In this document: piece after piece, positions 30,276-42,439 of the stretch
Position numbering within the stretch: the first letter of the stretch is position 1
How the letters are laid out: the number at the start of each line of letters is the position of its first letter
Source: Solenopsis invicta
Taxonomy: Eukaryota > Arthropoda > Insecta > Hymenoptera > Formicidae
DNA length: 64,000 nucleotides
Direction of reading: 5' to 3'
Assembly: GCF_016802725.1 (NCBI RefSeq)
Contig: NC_052671.1
Coordinates: forward strand, 20,751,728-20,815,727
Notes under the pieces: model-generated
The model's input: only the letters and a program-made list of their open reading frames with translations
Database searches by the model: none
What the model was told of the DNA's origin: nothing
Program-made: the position numbers and the translations under genes

Positions 30276-31620
30276 CCCATACAGCACAGAAAATTCTAGC
30301 AATGTTGCAGCAATGTTGCAATGTTGCAGATTGCAATGCAATATTACAGAGACATTGCAGAAACATAGATTAACAATATGCCAACATTACATGGCATATG
30401 CTAGTAATATTCTGGAAATATTGCAATATCATAATTTTTTAATAAAGTAGTGGCAATAAAAAACCAAAGCAGAATATTCGCGTATAATAATATATTAATT
30501 TAACTCATCTATAATTATTTATCCACATTTAGCAAACTAAGGTCGGGCGACGTTACTCAATTTTTCACTGAATCTTTACATTTTCTAACAGTACAAACGT
30601 CCATATATCGACTGTAAATCGACTCATCCAAGTCAAGCTTTCAAAGTTGACTGCAACTCGACTAGACGTCTACAGACATCCTTCCAATGTTGACTCTAAG
30701 ATGTTTAGAAAAAGGCATGCGGTCCCGTGGTGCTGTGTGCATCATAGTATTGTTGAGAAATATGAATATTGATATCAATAGACAAAATAGGTTTATACAG
30801 GGTGTTTGATAATGGTTGTCCCCACGTTTTACCATAAAAGCACGCATTTGTAATTTTTAATATAATAATATGTTAAAAGTATATATCCGTCGGTAAATTA
30901 TGCTCTTATGGTAAAACGTGGGGACAACCATTATCGAACACCCTGTATATGAAAAAACCTCGATTTACATCCCAATGAAAAAACAATATTTTTTTATTAT
31001 TTTTTTTTAACAAAAATTTTTTCATATTTAATTTAATTATTGTATTCTATTAATATATATTTTCTAATTGCATTCTTATTTAAACAAATAACAGAAAAGT
31101 TATTCCAGATGCTATTTTGCATTTGAAATTAGTAAAAAAAATTGTAATTTTATATTTGTTTATATAAATACTGTGTTTTAATTATACATATTTTATTTTT
31201 TCGATAACGTATATTGACCTGATCTACCAGTTATATACATATATCAGCATAAAGTGTTCACAAGTCATCATGAGGGATCAGTTCGCAGCGATTATGGAGG
31301 TCAAGCAACGTTCACCGAAGTTGCGACTTGGATGGGTGACCGCTTGAAAATTTCCCAAAAAATATTCTCGAGATTTTTTTGCAAAAAAAGTTTTTTAAAA
31401 TGTTACACAAATTTTGTTTTGTTCATTGAAATTATGTGGTGTAATAATATTTATGTGAATATTTTGGAAAAATGGGATGTTCCAATGCAATATTTTAAAA
31501 AGCGGACATTTTAATGTTGCTGCAAACTTCCAGCAATGTTGCAGTAATGTTTCGCAATCAACATGCAATATTTAATAATCATTCTGCAATGTTCCTGCAA
31601 TATCTCTGTGCTGTATGGGA
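30276..31620. repeat. Element-like interval bounded by CCCATACAGCACAGA inverted ends
   Basis: CCCATACAGCACAGA at 30276 is matched in inverse orientation by TCTGTGCTGTATGGG near 31605-31619. Next to each end are CAATGTTGCAGCAATGTTGC-type repeats, also inverted relative to one another. The interior is AT-rich with no transposase and contains a separate small MITE (30796-30948). Similar (C)CCATACAG ends occur at 35454, 35651 and 48290, so this looks like a dispersed non-autonomous family. Confidence 0.5.
30796..30948. mobile_element. ~150 bp MITE
   Basis: Terminal inverted repeats of about 45 bp are present: TACAGGGTGTTTGATAATGG on the left and its near-complement ending ...CGAACACCCTGTA on the right. 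Both flanks are TA-rich. There is no coding capacity, consistent with a mariner-type MITE. Confidence 0.82.
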
Positions 31621-31976
31621 TTCTAATGCTTGTTATACGTGTAAGAGTGGAATTCACACTCTTATTAAATTCTGCTTGGGATGGAAAATGAAGTCCCTCG
31701 ATGTGTCTATAAAACGAGGTTTTATTTTAAAAAGAAAGTAACATCATGGACAGTTTCCTTTTTAACTTATCAATGCGGTAGCGCCGTGCCTATGAGACAA
31801 CGCAGTGCTCCGCATTTCACATCTCGGTTCACATATCTTACAAACCTATAAAACGAGGAATCGAAAGCACTGCTCTTTCTTACTTAAGTTGTTTCTCTTT
31901 CCGTAAATTGGCAGTATGTTGAATGATCGTACCGTTCCTTCTCAATCATTCTCCAAAATTTTTGAGTCATCTCTGA

Positions 31977-31979
<3 letters not shown>

Positions 31980-32047
<68 letters not shown>
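31980..32047 (+). repeat. (CT)n microsatellite
   Basis: A long CT run with a single TTTCT interruption near the start. Confidence 0.97.
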
Positions 32048-32049
<2 letters not shown>

Positions 32050-32159
32050 TCTTCGCCTCTTGTCACATGCTGTCCCCTTTTCGGATAGGCGGCCGGTCGG
32101 CATTCCTCGAATTACCACGGATTTTAAAAAGGAGATGGTTTTCCAACCTCTATTTTTAC

Positions 32160-32725
32160 ATACGTTTAATTTTACAAGTTGAGTTTTAAAGGCCTCAATG
32201 CTGCGTATTCTCTCTGATTTCAGAAATTTGTAATTAATAAATAAGACAAATATACATTTTGAATTTTGTTTATTAAAGTTAATAAAGTTAAGTATAATTT
32301 TTACAATGTATATGAAGTTCACTAAACTAGTTAAAATAATACATGATATGATTGAATGTACTTGTTATGTTACAAAATGAATGTTAATTGTAATTGAATA
32401 AAATGTGTGTTAATCTCGCTGTGTTACCTGATATTTAATAATATTTCTGAGCCTCTTATAAAAGGTATTCTTTCTTATAAGAGATTATAATTTATCTTTT
32501 TAATTTAACGCAGCAAGTATATTTAATATCATGTATTATTTTAATTAGTTCAATGCATAAACTCTATATACATTGTAAATGTTACATTTAACTTTGTTAA
32601 CTTTAATAAATAAGATTCAAAATGCACTTACCTTACTTATTAATTAGTCCAGTTACAAATTTCTAAAACCAGAGAGAACGTGCAGTGTTGAGGCCTTTAA
32701 GATTCAACTTGTAAAATTAAACATA
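32160..32725. repeat. Fold-back element with ~205 bp arms
   Basis: Arm 32160-32364 (TTTAATTTTACAAGTTGA...TAAAGGCCTCAA) is closely matched in inverse orientation by 32514-32725 (...TTGAGGCCTTTAAGATTCAACTTGTAAAATTAAA). The arms enclose a ~150 bp spacer. No open frame is present. The arms have diverged by substitutions and small indels, so the duplication is not recent. Confidence 0.85.
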
Positions 32726-33633
32726 CAACAGGCATCAGAATCATTTTTATATCTTTATTCAATCATTTGATACTTGTTTCAAACATTAGTTCATTCAAAA
32801 TATACATTTACTTTCAAGGCTTTATTCCCGTATACGGCACATAACTTCTTGTGTACTTGCGATGCGTTCTTGCCTTTTCGGAAATAATACAATAAAAGTC
32901 TGAAATGCGCGTCTTATTGTTCCATTTTTTAATTGGGATAAAAACGAAACTAAATAACTAATCGATAGAAATTTTTTACTAAATTAGAGGCGGAAGTCCA
33001 AATAACAAGAAAACAATATAGGTTAGATACTTGAACACGTTGACAAAACAAAAGAATGTGCTAAGACCATCTACGTTGACAAAATCCGCAATCACTTACA
33101 AAGTTGCCAACTCAATAATATACATTTGTGCATATTTTTATTAAATGTCTAACAGGCTATCAAATATTACAGTTAACCTGTGTTATATTTAACTTGTAAG
33201 ATTTTATAGTCTGTATTATGTAAAAATAATTGTCCTGTAATCTATATACTACGTTTCCTGTAATCCTTGTATTACTTTTCCTATAATAAGTCGATTACAG
33301 TGCAAAAATATTACACAAAATCCAATAATATTTACATGGTGGTTATTGTAACATGTGGTTATTGTAATATTTTTGTGTGATCGTAATATTTATATTACAT
33401 GTATTGCAATACATGGCCAGTGATTTTTTTCGTAAGGGTAGTATAGCTGTAGCGTTTGCAGTTCAAGTGCGGAAAATTAAGATTTATCAATGGTGTGTCT
33501 CAGATCTGTTGTGTGTGCACGCGTTTCAATTTTCAATCATGCTGCAAATTAGTATGTTTGACCCTGTAACTAAAAATACGTACATTATCAATGTAAGTAA
33601 AGAAGATGCAAAAAAAGCAAACAAAAGAAAACA

Positions 33634-33798
33634 AATTAACTTTATCTTGTTTCCATATTGTGTAGTACGTATTCTCATATTGTACGAAGTCTGTAAAAAT
33701 GTAAAGATCTTTCAAAAAATCTTTACAATGTTTTTGTAGGCTTTTGTGTTGAGAATTAGTACTACACAATATGAGAACAAGATAAAGTTAATTTTTTT
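33634..33798. repeat. Short inverted repeat around AAAATCTTTACAATG
   Basis: AATTAACTTTATCTTGTTTC at 33635 and its inverse near 33797 bracket a ~85 bp loop; the arms are about 38 bp. It resembles a decayed MITE. Confidence 0.6.
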
Positions 33799-34027
33799 TA
33801 TTATTGTCAAAACAACTGATTTTTAAATAACAATATGAAAATAGATATTTCGCAATATTGCATATTTTAAAAATAAGATAAATACTTTCAGCATTATCTT
33901 TGCAATATTTCATGAAACAATGCTGCATTATTATAGCAAAATACTTCATGAAATGTTCCAATCTTTCAATGTAACATTGCTACATTTTTTATGGTGAGGA
34001 TATATAACATTTTAAAATTCAAGTATT

Positions 34028-34387
34028 TTATCGTATATGTATAATAGTACATATATAAAACAAATTGTGTGTAATAATACTAATATAATACCGAAAATGT
34101 GATTTGAAATGTTTATTACGTAATGATGGTACTATGCGTTCAACAAAACCTTCAATTCGATTATAAGGTTGATTTTTAATAGAAAGAGCTTGTATTAAAA
34201 GATTTTCATCTTCATCGTCATATAAGTAAACCAGCGGTTCTAAAAATTTAAACGCGCATATTAATGCTACTATTATCTTTTTTCTAGTCAAATTCATTTT
34301 TATCGTCTTATTTGTTACACGCGACTTTCTATTAGTTCGTAGCGTTTGTAGCACCACTTTGACCGCATCTGAGAGTAGCGTTTGCAA
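34028..34387 (-). pseudogene. PIF/Harbinger-like transposase N-terminal fragment
   Basis: The minus-strand frame contains NRIEGFVERIVPSLRNKHFK followed by SHFR, which resembles the VxxyF-x-x-VPxLxdxxFkxHFRms segment at the start of Harbinger nucleases. It is preceded by a Lys-rich helical stretch. The frame stops soon after, before any catalytic Asp, so only the N-terminus is present. The assignment is by motif recall and moderately uncertain; a host exon of similar sequence is the alternative. Confidence 0.45.
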
Positions 34388-34399
34388 CGTTGTTAGTGT

Positions 34400-35734
34400 T
34401 CATTGACCAGTTCAATGGAAGCGTTGGAATAAATGCGTTTGAAGCATTCAGTAAGGTTGCTTTGACCTGAACGCACCCACAATGTCATTCCCATCAGTTC
34501 GAAAGCCGTATAACACACATTTGAAGGTAAACGCTCAGTTCATGCATTTGATTTTTTTTTATTACGTAATTGTGGCGAAAAAGTTAATTCTGAATCTTTT
34601 TGACTTTCCATTTACTATCTTCTAGATTTTACTTTTTTATGACTATTTCTTTTTTTCAATTTTGTTTAGTGCAATTACTATAATATGATTTGAAATATGA
34701 TAATTAATATAATTTGAGCGCGTAGCGCTTATGAGAAATTAAATACGTACAGTCAACGCGATTCATGCAGTTGCCTTACTGATTTATTATGATCGATCAA
34801 CCGATATTTTCTTTTGCTTTTACAAGATTGGGTTGACGCTACGCAGACTAACTGAGTTTACTATTTTTACTTTTTTTATCAACAATCATTTCTCTGCGTT
34901 TTGAGAAAACTGTGGTATGCTGCACTCATACAGTGATACATAACATACTGAAAAACATTAACAATTATAGTATTTTTACTCGTTTCCAACACTTTTAGTC
35001 TTTCAATGACTATTATGTAGTACTATAGTAAACATTCATGCAGTTAACCATTACAAATTTCATAAGAATTATTACGAATATAATAACAAATATCAGAAAT
35101 CAACGTTTATTTCTCGCTCTTGTATTGGATCAATATTATATCCCCGGAAAAAAATTTTTATATATATGAACATATTTTATATATAGTCATATATAATTAC
35201 ATATAAATATATGTATATGAAAATTATATAATGCTTATATACAATTATATATAATGATTAAACTTAATTTTACATAATCATTATATATAATGCATATAAC
35301 AAATTTTTTCGCTGGTTATTCTGTAATTAATAGGATAATAATTCTGGTGCAATATTTTAACAAAAAAGTTTTCTTTATTCTTAACAGTTTCTTCTCTAAC
35401 AGTTTTTTTTTCTATTTTTATTGTAACGTTGCAAGACTGTTGCTGCAACTGATGCTGTATGGGTAGCAACGCGTTTCAATTAAACATATACACATTGCAC
35501 CGTAACATTACTGTAGTCTTACATTGTAATTTTGCAGGCGGGACATTTGATGCAAGTTTCCAATAACATTGTAGAAACATTTTGCAACGTCTCTGCAAAA
35601 TTACAATGTTTCAATGTGAAGTTTATGCAATGTTTCTATAATCTTTTGTACTGTATGGGTAGTTGATTAACTGTAAGGGCCAAAGATTAAGTTGTATGCT
35701 TAATAAATACTCTTCTTTAATATATATGTATATA
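34400..35734. other. AT-rich intergenic sequence with CCCATACAG-family fragments
   Basis: ATATAT-rich low complexity occupies about 35155-35300. Two pieces carrying CTGTATGGG ends and TTGCAA-rich flanks lie at about 35395-35480 and 35530-35660. No gene is seen. Confidence 0.55.
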
Positions 35735-36330
35735 GAGGAGAAGAGGATAATATGGTACCCATTTTCATTTTATTGAATAATTTTGTTTATAATTAACATT
35801 TTCTATTGAAACTTGAATGATTACATTCGTCAAAATGTTGTTTGACAGATTCAACACTCAAGGTAATGACATATTTATTTTTTAGGGCGTGATTTAAAAA
35901 AATCTAATGCACTGCGTAATCGGTGGAAGAAAAAAAAATGGTTGTAATTGGCTATCCATAAAAATAATTAAAAAAAAGTTTAGTTTAAAAGAAACACAAT
36001 ACCTTGTAACAAAATTATATATTTTTAATTTTCTATTGTTCAGAATTTTCCTGATTTAGGATCTTCCTGCGTTCAGAATCTTTAGAAATATTATTAAAAA
36101 TTTCATTAGAAATATTATTTTATCTCTGTTTAACATTAAACAACAAGCACAAAATGATGTCTCTAATGTTTCTAAACACCGCCCTCTAGAATGATAAATA
36201 ATCAATTTATCGAAGAAATATTTCGATGTAAAAAAAATTTTACTTAAAAAACTATATTAACAAAATTCCAAACTTGTTATTGTTTTAACTTTATATAACT
36301 CGAAATGTCTACAGCTGAATAAAAATCAAA
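35735..36330 (+). repeat. Dispersed duplication, copy 1
   Basis: About 0.6 kb aligns in the same orientation with 62590-63150. Shared landmarks in order include AGAG..(A/G)(A/T)AATA near the start, GGAAGAAAAA, GAATTTTCCTGATTTA, TTCCTGCGTTCA, TATTATTTTAT, ATATTTCGAT, TAACTCGAAATGT and ACAGCTGAATAAAAA. It is non-coding. Confidence 0.8.
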
Positions 36331-37215
36331 TGCACATGAAATGTGAAAGGTTGAAACTTTTTTGAAAGCTTTCTACAACAACCGGTGCTGTTGTTGTAGA
36401 ATTTATCAATATTATAGTTGAAGATTTCGTAGTCATTATTTGTATTTACGGAGAGATATACGATTTTACGCAACAATGATTTTATGTTTCAATTCTACAA
36501 GAAAAATATGAAAGAGCACTACAAATGTAAGCAAAATAAAAATTTTAAGGAGCTACAAACAGATAAAATAATCTAATATAGTATCGATATACTTACTATT
36601 TTGTTTAAACTATGTAATTTACAAGAGAAAATCGTGCAAATTTATATTTGCGCTTTTCAAGAATTCGTTTCTAATAGATTTTATATAGAAAAAAGCTATG
36701 AATTTATGAACCATGGGTTTTTATTTCTTTAACTATTCAATCTAAGTAGACCTTTTTTTATCAGTATTAATACAGTGCAATGTTTAGTTTTTAAGAAATA
36801 AGGGAGTACCGCTTTAAAGAAAGCTACGTCAAGTAACTTTCTTCTATATACAAAATTGCACTGTACAAATGTTAAAATATTTGCTGTTATTCTTTTAGAA
36901 AAATTATAATTATAATTATAGTTTCTCTAAACCAGTAAAATGTTTTGTAAAAATACGGTACATATATTTTATATATATAAAAAATTATATTCCTAGTGCT
37001 CCTATAGTATGGTTTACGCACGCATATGTGGTACACATGAATAGCCATACACATTCATATACGTACGAGGCCTATACATGTAATATTATTAGACTTTTTC
37101 TCACAAGCAGTGATAAATGGCCGAGATCAAAGGTTCCGACGCGTGTAGTCATTTTACACGCGTGTAACACACATATCTAGCGAAAAAGAGACGACGACTG
37201 CATACAGTTTGCGTA
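36331..37215. other. AT-rich intergenic sequence
   Basis: Nothing assignable except a short perfect inverted repeat ACGCGTGTA / TACACGCGT at about 37140-37165. Confidence 0.5.
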
Positions 37216-37225
37216 CTAGTGACGA

Positions 37226-37380
37226 TGTATATAAGTATAAATGTATTTGTGCGAGCCAGCGAGCTGTTCCAGCTAACTAGTACGAGGGTGAAGACGTTTC
37301 GGCTCCTTCCCCAAGCAGAGAAAGAAAATCGTCTGGTTCTAATTCTATAATTCTATATATGGATCGTAACACTAACGTTA
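37226..37380 (+). promoter_or_regulatory. Possible promoter and first exon
   Basis: A TATATAAG box (about 37228-37236) is followed after about 25 bases by a locally GC-richer stretch (GCGAGCCAGCGAGCTGTTCC) and then candidate GT donors (GAGG|GTGAAG near 37294). The surroundings are strongly AT-rich. This fits an insect promoter plus 5' UTR exon, but there is no ATG frame and no downstream exon I can link, so it is speculative. Confidence 0.25.
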
Positions 37381-37389
37381 TTATTATAA

Positions 37390-39200
37390 ATGTCTCTTTC
37401 AAATATTTATTCTATATAATTAAATTCATATCATTTTTGGATTTTAAATAATTATTGATAAATAAATTTTTATTATGTTATAAAATTTAACGCTATTATG
37501 TGTATATTATAAAAACATTTACGTAATTTCTTAAAGAAATAATAAAAATATATTTGTTAAAAAAGGATTTAGAAATTTTAAAATAAAATTCAAATAACAA
37601 ATTAAAATGTAGGCAATACAAAATAAAAATATGTAGTTTATGAAATTTTTGTTAACAAATAATAGGTATTTTATCTTTTAATAATTGAATAATTTATTTT
37701 TTAAAATACATGTAGGATATGTGTGTGCGTGCGCGTGTACAGTTTTATTTTAATTGCACATTTTAAGTCATAATAGTTTACGAATATTATGTACTTTATT
37801 TTCTGGCACATAACAATATGTTAAATATGACATAAACCATAAACCATAAACTCGGAAATTATTAACTTTTTGATAATCATACTCGTAATATTTTTATTTT
37901 ATTACAGAATAATAAGATAAATGATTTCACAAATAATCATTAGAACGCATCAACTAATGACGAAAAATATTACGAATAGCCATTATATTTATAAAGACCA
38001 TGCTATCACCTTTTTCTTTAAAAATCCTCGACATTATTTCTTTTGTCATTTTCAATCTGGACATGATATCGAAAATCTACCGGTAGTATATTAGTTCCGC
38101 ATCGGCACTTGACATATTTCTTTCGTTAATTTCATTACGAACATGACACCGAAAATCTAACGGTAATATACTGAATCAGTATTGTTATTAATACCGTTCT
38201 ATATATTGGCTATAATATTATTATTTCAATGTTCATCCAGTACAGAACTAATAGTAAAATATAAAACTAATTTTTCGGTACAAAACCAGTTCCTCGCCAG
38301 GGATTATCAATACTGATTTAATTTATTCTATTCTCATTTAAAATTGGTCGTCTAAAGACTGTTTAGAAAATATTTAAGAAAGAGGGACACTGTCTTTGCA
38401 TTTTTATCACGAAAAATTTATTATTGATTTATTATATGACGATAATTTTATTACCTTCCATATTTTGAAAAATATATGTGAGGGTATAGTAAAATATATT
38501 ATTCGGCCTGTATATGTATTGAAATTGTTTTTAACTAGGACTTTATATTTATTATAAAAACGTTTTCAAATTTTAAAACAGTGAATGGTACATGTATTTT
38601 GAAAAATAAATTTTTAAAAAATCAAAACAAACCGTTATAAAACTTTTGGAACTTTACTGAAAATATATATAATTAATATATTATTTATATTAATTATATG
38701 TTTAAAAATGTAAAAATCGATTTTCTTTGAAGAAATATTTGATTATATCTTCATACATATAAAAGAACTTATAAAGAAGAAATACATATTCTTTAATTTA
38801 ATTTATATTATAATTATATTCAAAACTTATCAAAATCGGAAGGCATTTTCCTTTTTGTTGTTAGAAAGAATTTAATTTAGAAGTGAAAATTTATAAACAT
38901 TCTAAAATAATTGTTATCGTTATTTATTTTTTTCTTTTTTTATATTCTGACATTGAATATTGTTGTTTTTTTCCTTTTTTTTGTACGGGTTTTGTACTTA
39001 GACTCATGTTTCGAAAACGATGTCTCTTCGCTCGTTCTTCGAGGATATATCTCGTACTAAGACGCTGTTCGACACTTTTTGTTAAGCATGTTTTAATGTG
39101 GTACGTTTGCGTAAGCTGATATCGCAAATACATCCCGTAAGATCTTAATTTATTGATTTATGTTGCGTTAAGTTTGTGATATGATTTGCTATTTAATTGT
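37390..39200. other. AT-rich intergenic sequence with a diverged tandem duplication
   Basis: Two ~80 bp segments (from about 38030 and 38111) share TTTCTTT(T/C)GT, GACATGA and CCGAAAATCTA(C/A)(C/A)GGTA phrases in tandem. The 38,980-39,130 part is less AT-rich but has no recognisable gene. Confidence 0.5.
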
Positions 39201-39227
39201 TTCGATTTTATAGATTCAAACATTGTA

Positions 39228-39310
39228 CTGAAGATGACTAGTTATTAAACAGTCGAAACATTTACTTTATTTACATTGGTATTTATTTTGTATTGGCGCA
39301 CAACACCCTG
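39228..39310 (+). ncRNA. Hammerhead-ribozyme-like core (Penelope-type element relic)
   Basis: CTGAAGA (39228-39234) matches the conserved CUGANGA box. GACT (39236-39239) can pair with AGTC (39251-39254) as stem II, followed directly by GAAA (39255-39258) and C. These are the invariant hammerhead elements in correct order and spacing. Penelope-like elements are known to carry such motifs. The downstream phrase TTTTGTATTGGCGCACAAC resembles that following a second, more degenerate copy at 52738-52768 (reverse strand). Stem III and the cleavage triplet are not clear. Confidence 0.35.
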
Positions 39311-40480
39311 CACGGCCCTGAAGCTCTTCCTGTCTCATTTGGATTGAAATAATTTTGATTCGAGTAATTTTCTCTTGTAATTTTAGAAAATATTTACTGC
39401 TAAACTATTTTCAAGATAATCAGATTTTTTAATCTAAGAAAACAATTTAATTAAGTTTAATAATATTATTAGTTTATTTGTAAAATCATGATTTAAATAA
39501 AAAATGTAAAAATACAAAATTTGTATATTTAAGATAATATGCCTTTTTATTTAAAAGTAAATATTTTTATTTAAAACAAAGAAATGCAATTAAATATATG
39601 GCTTTAATGTATTTCTTTCATTAAAAAAAATTTTTCTGTTAGTGTACGTACACATTAACTTACACACATCTTTTTTATAATTTATCATCTACTTTTCCAT
39701 AATAAACCGTGAAACAAAATTTAATAAAATTTAATAAAAATGTAATATGAGGTTAATATAATTTATTATGTTTTATTAAAACATAATAAAGTATTAGTAG
39801 TATTTTCATAAGGATTTCTATTAAAATATAAATGTTATAATATATGGTAATTTAGACCATATAAAATACCAAATTAAGTTATACATAGTGTTGTATATAG
39901 TATCTTATTAAATATTTTCTATTGATACATTTAATGAGAGATTAAACCAAACATCCGTATTAAATTAGGTATATAAAATTCTGTATTAAATGTCTTTATA
40001 TGGAATTTTTTTAGGTCTACCCATAGTATATTTTGTCTTAATACATTTTTTATCTCAATATGATCATATAACAAAGTATTGTTTGACAAAATTTGAGTGT
40101 TGTATTGAAAAGTTTGCACAAAAGCTGTGATTAAAGTTTTTTTGTCATATTAGTATATTTAATTATAAATTTTTTTTCTTGTATATGTATACGGGAAAAT
40201 TGTTATCTAACCCTCACTATAATTAAAGCGCTTTGTTAGGACTATTTAAATCCTCTTATATTGAAAATTTATTAAGATTTAATTACAAATTGAACTTGTA
40301 TAATGTTAAAAACTTTTAAGATTGAATTATAAATTGGACTTGATAAATTTTATTAAAATTTACATATGGATCTTATATAAATTTATAAGACTGTTATAAA
40401 CTCGATCTTTATTTACAACATATCAACTTTTTTTTTGTTAAAAATGTTTTCTAAGAAATTAGGTTTTATTAAAGAAGAAA
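39311..40480. other. AT-rich intergenic sequence
   Basis: Nothing recognisable; only AT-rich low-complexity DNA. Confidence 0.55.
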
Positions 40481-40499
40481 GTGGATCATAAATTCTTTT

Positions 40500-41625
40500 T
40501 ATTATACGAAAATTTTAGATTTACCTATTTACATTTATATTTTTCATTTTCTTGCCGGAACACAATTTTTCACGATACGACGCTAATATTAAAGAACGAT
40601 TTGATGCTATAAAATTTTTAATTTTTTAAAAATGAACTCATTTTGTATTTGTATAAAATTTTTCAATTATGAATAGAACATTTTTTTCGAATACTGGCAC
40701 ACGTGATTTGTACATTTAAAATAATACGAAAATATAAAATATTTTAAGAAAATATATTTTAAATGTTTGCATTAAAATATTCATAAAAGCAATAAAATTT
40801 TAAATGTTCAATATTATACAAAAAAAATAAAAAAAAATCCCTGTAGAAATGTATGCAGTTTTTCTTGATTCCCATCCAGTTATTGTCTACAATTACTATA
40901 TTCTCATTAGTGGTAAAACAATATTGCTTAGGATATGGAAAAATTTGATAGTTTTGTTTAGTGGCTAAACTTTTTCTGACAAAAATATACGTAGACACCT
41001 ACTCAGTTATTGTCTAGTATTAACAGATACATTTTCAGACTTGTTTGTTAAACATTTGAATAGTTCATTTATTGTTCTGTTTTTGTTCAGTAAATGAACT
41101 CAGATTTTGCGCATTTGTTATGCGCAGTAACTGGAGGCACAGCATTATATCTTGATTGGGATTTTTAGTACATTTACTTTTCAGTTATTAAAGTAGAATA
41201 AAACTATCTAACAACATACAAAATGCATGAAATTTTTACTAGGGATATAAATAACTTATGAACATTTAAATGTCTTTTTTTCTTATATTTCTTTGTATAA
41301 TATTAAAAATTTAAAATTTTATTGCTTTTATAAATGTTTTATTGCAAACGTTTAAAATATATTATTTGCTTAAAATTTTATGTTATTCTCATATTATTTT
41401 AGATGTGTAATTCACGTCAGTAATTATGTTAAAAAATGTTCCATTAATAATTGAAGAGTTTCGTGTGAATATCAAATAAGTCCATTTTCAAAAGAATTTA
41501 AAATTTTATGGCGCCAAATCATTCTCTAGCAGTTGCGTCATATCGTGAACAGTTATGTTCCGGCAAGAATTAGAAAAAGGAAAATATAAATATAAATAAA
41601 TAAATGTAAAATTTTCAAAAACTAA
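40500..41625. repeat. Large fold-back element, arms ~360-400 bp
   Basis: The left arm (40500-40858) contains TTGCCGGAACA and ATGCATTAAAATATTCATAA-type sequence. The right arm (41224-41625) is its diverged inverse, including TGTTCCGGCAA at about 41556. The spacer is about 365 bp. It is non-coding and AT-rich. Confidence 0.75.
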
Positions 41626-42375
41626 TCAAATCCAGAGGTTTTTTCTAAACGGATCCTCAAAATATTACTTAAAGCTTAAAATTTTGTTCTGATAATAATT
41701 ATGTCTGAAGAAAAATAAACATACATTTAATAAACGGGGTTTGAAGACGAAAAGTTTTTAATTCCCTGAAAATTAAACTCATCGAACTTATTTGGTTTTT
41801 TCAGCGTGTTCGCACAAACACACGCTCACTAAAAAATATCCTATAGTTAGATATGAAAATACATTGTGGACTTTTGCTATTTATATATACATATTGGCAA
41901 GTTTGTATATTAATTAGTTACTTTTTAGAACGTAACAAGTACCGATAAAAAAAATTTACTTTTGTAAAATAATTACAGAAATAATAACATTTTTTATAGA
42001 CACCTCTTTTAAATAAATATGTATTTTTATTGAATCTAGTACAATTTTTCTTTAATATTACTGATGAGTAATATCATTTCAATTTAAAACTATCCGCAAC
42101 TAACTATAGTTAAAATATAATTTTAATCAATTATGCACTCTCTCTTTCTATTATTCGCAACAATATATCACTTATCTATGAATTTTTCAATTTCTTGCTC
42201 GAAAAATAAAATTTATAAACGATGAATGTTTCAATTATAATGCAAAGTACAACATTTCTTACGTGGTTTGTTCTAAAAATTGATGTGTTTAATAAGAATA
42301 AAAGTTGTGGTTAATGGACAAAAACACAACAAAAGTAGGAGCCATTTAAAGCGCGCATACAGCAAAAACACATCA
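41626..42375. other. AT-rich intergenic sequence
   Basis: No feature supported. Confidence 0.5.
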
Positions 42376-42382
42376 CTGCGAT

Positions 42383-42436
42383 CGGCGGCGGCAACGGCGG
42401 CGGCGGCGGCGGCAGTGGCGGCAGCGGCGGCGACGA
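42383..42436 (+). repeat. (GGC)n-rich tract
   Basis: GGC triplets with AAC and AGT interruptions form the only strong GC island in this part of the window. One frame reads as polyalanine. It could be a 5' UTR or promoter-proximal repeat, but no gene is attached to it. Confidence 0.85.
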
Positions 42437-42439
42437 TTC

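Noticed and set aside
31884..32182. Arg/Glu and Ser/Leu repeat ORFs
   Set aside because: Created by the (CT)n microsatellite.
33377..33739. 120-codon ORF on the plus strand
   Set aside because: AT-rich with hydrophobic low-complexity translation, overlapping an inverted repeat; no motif or gene context.
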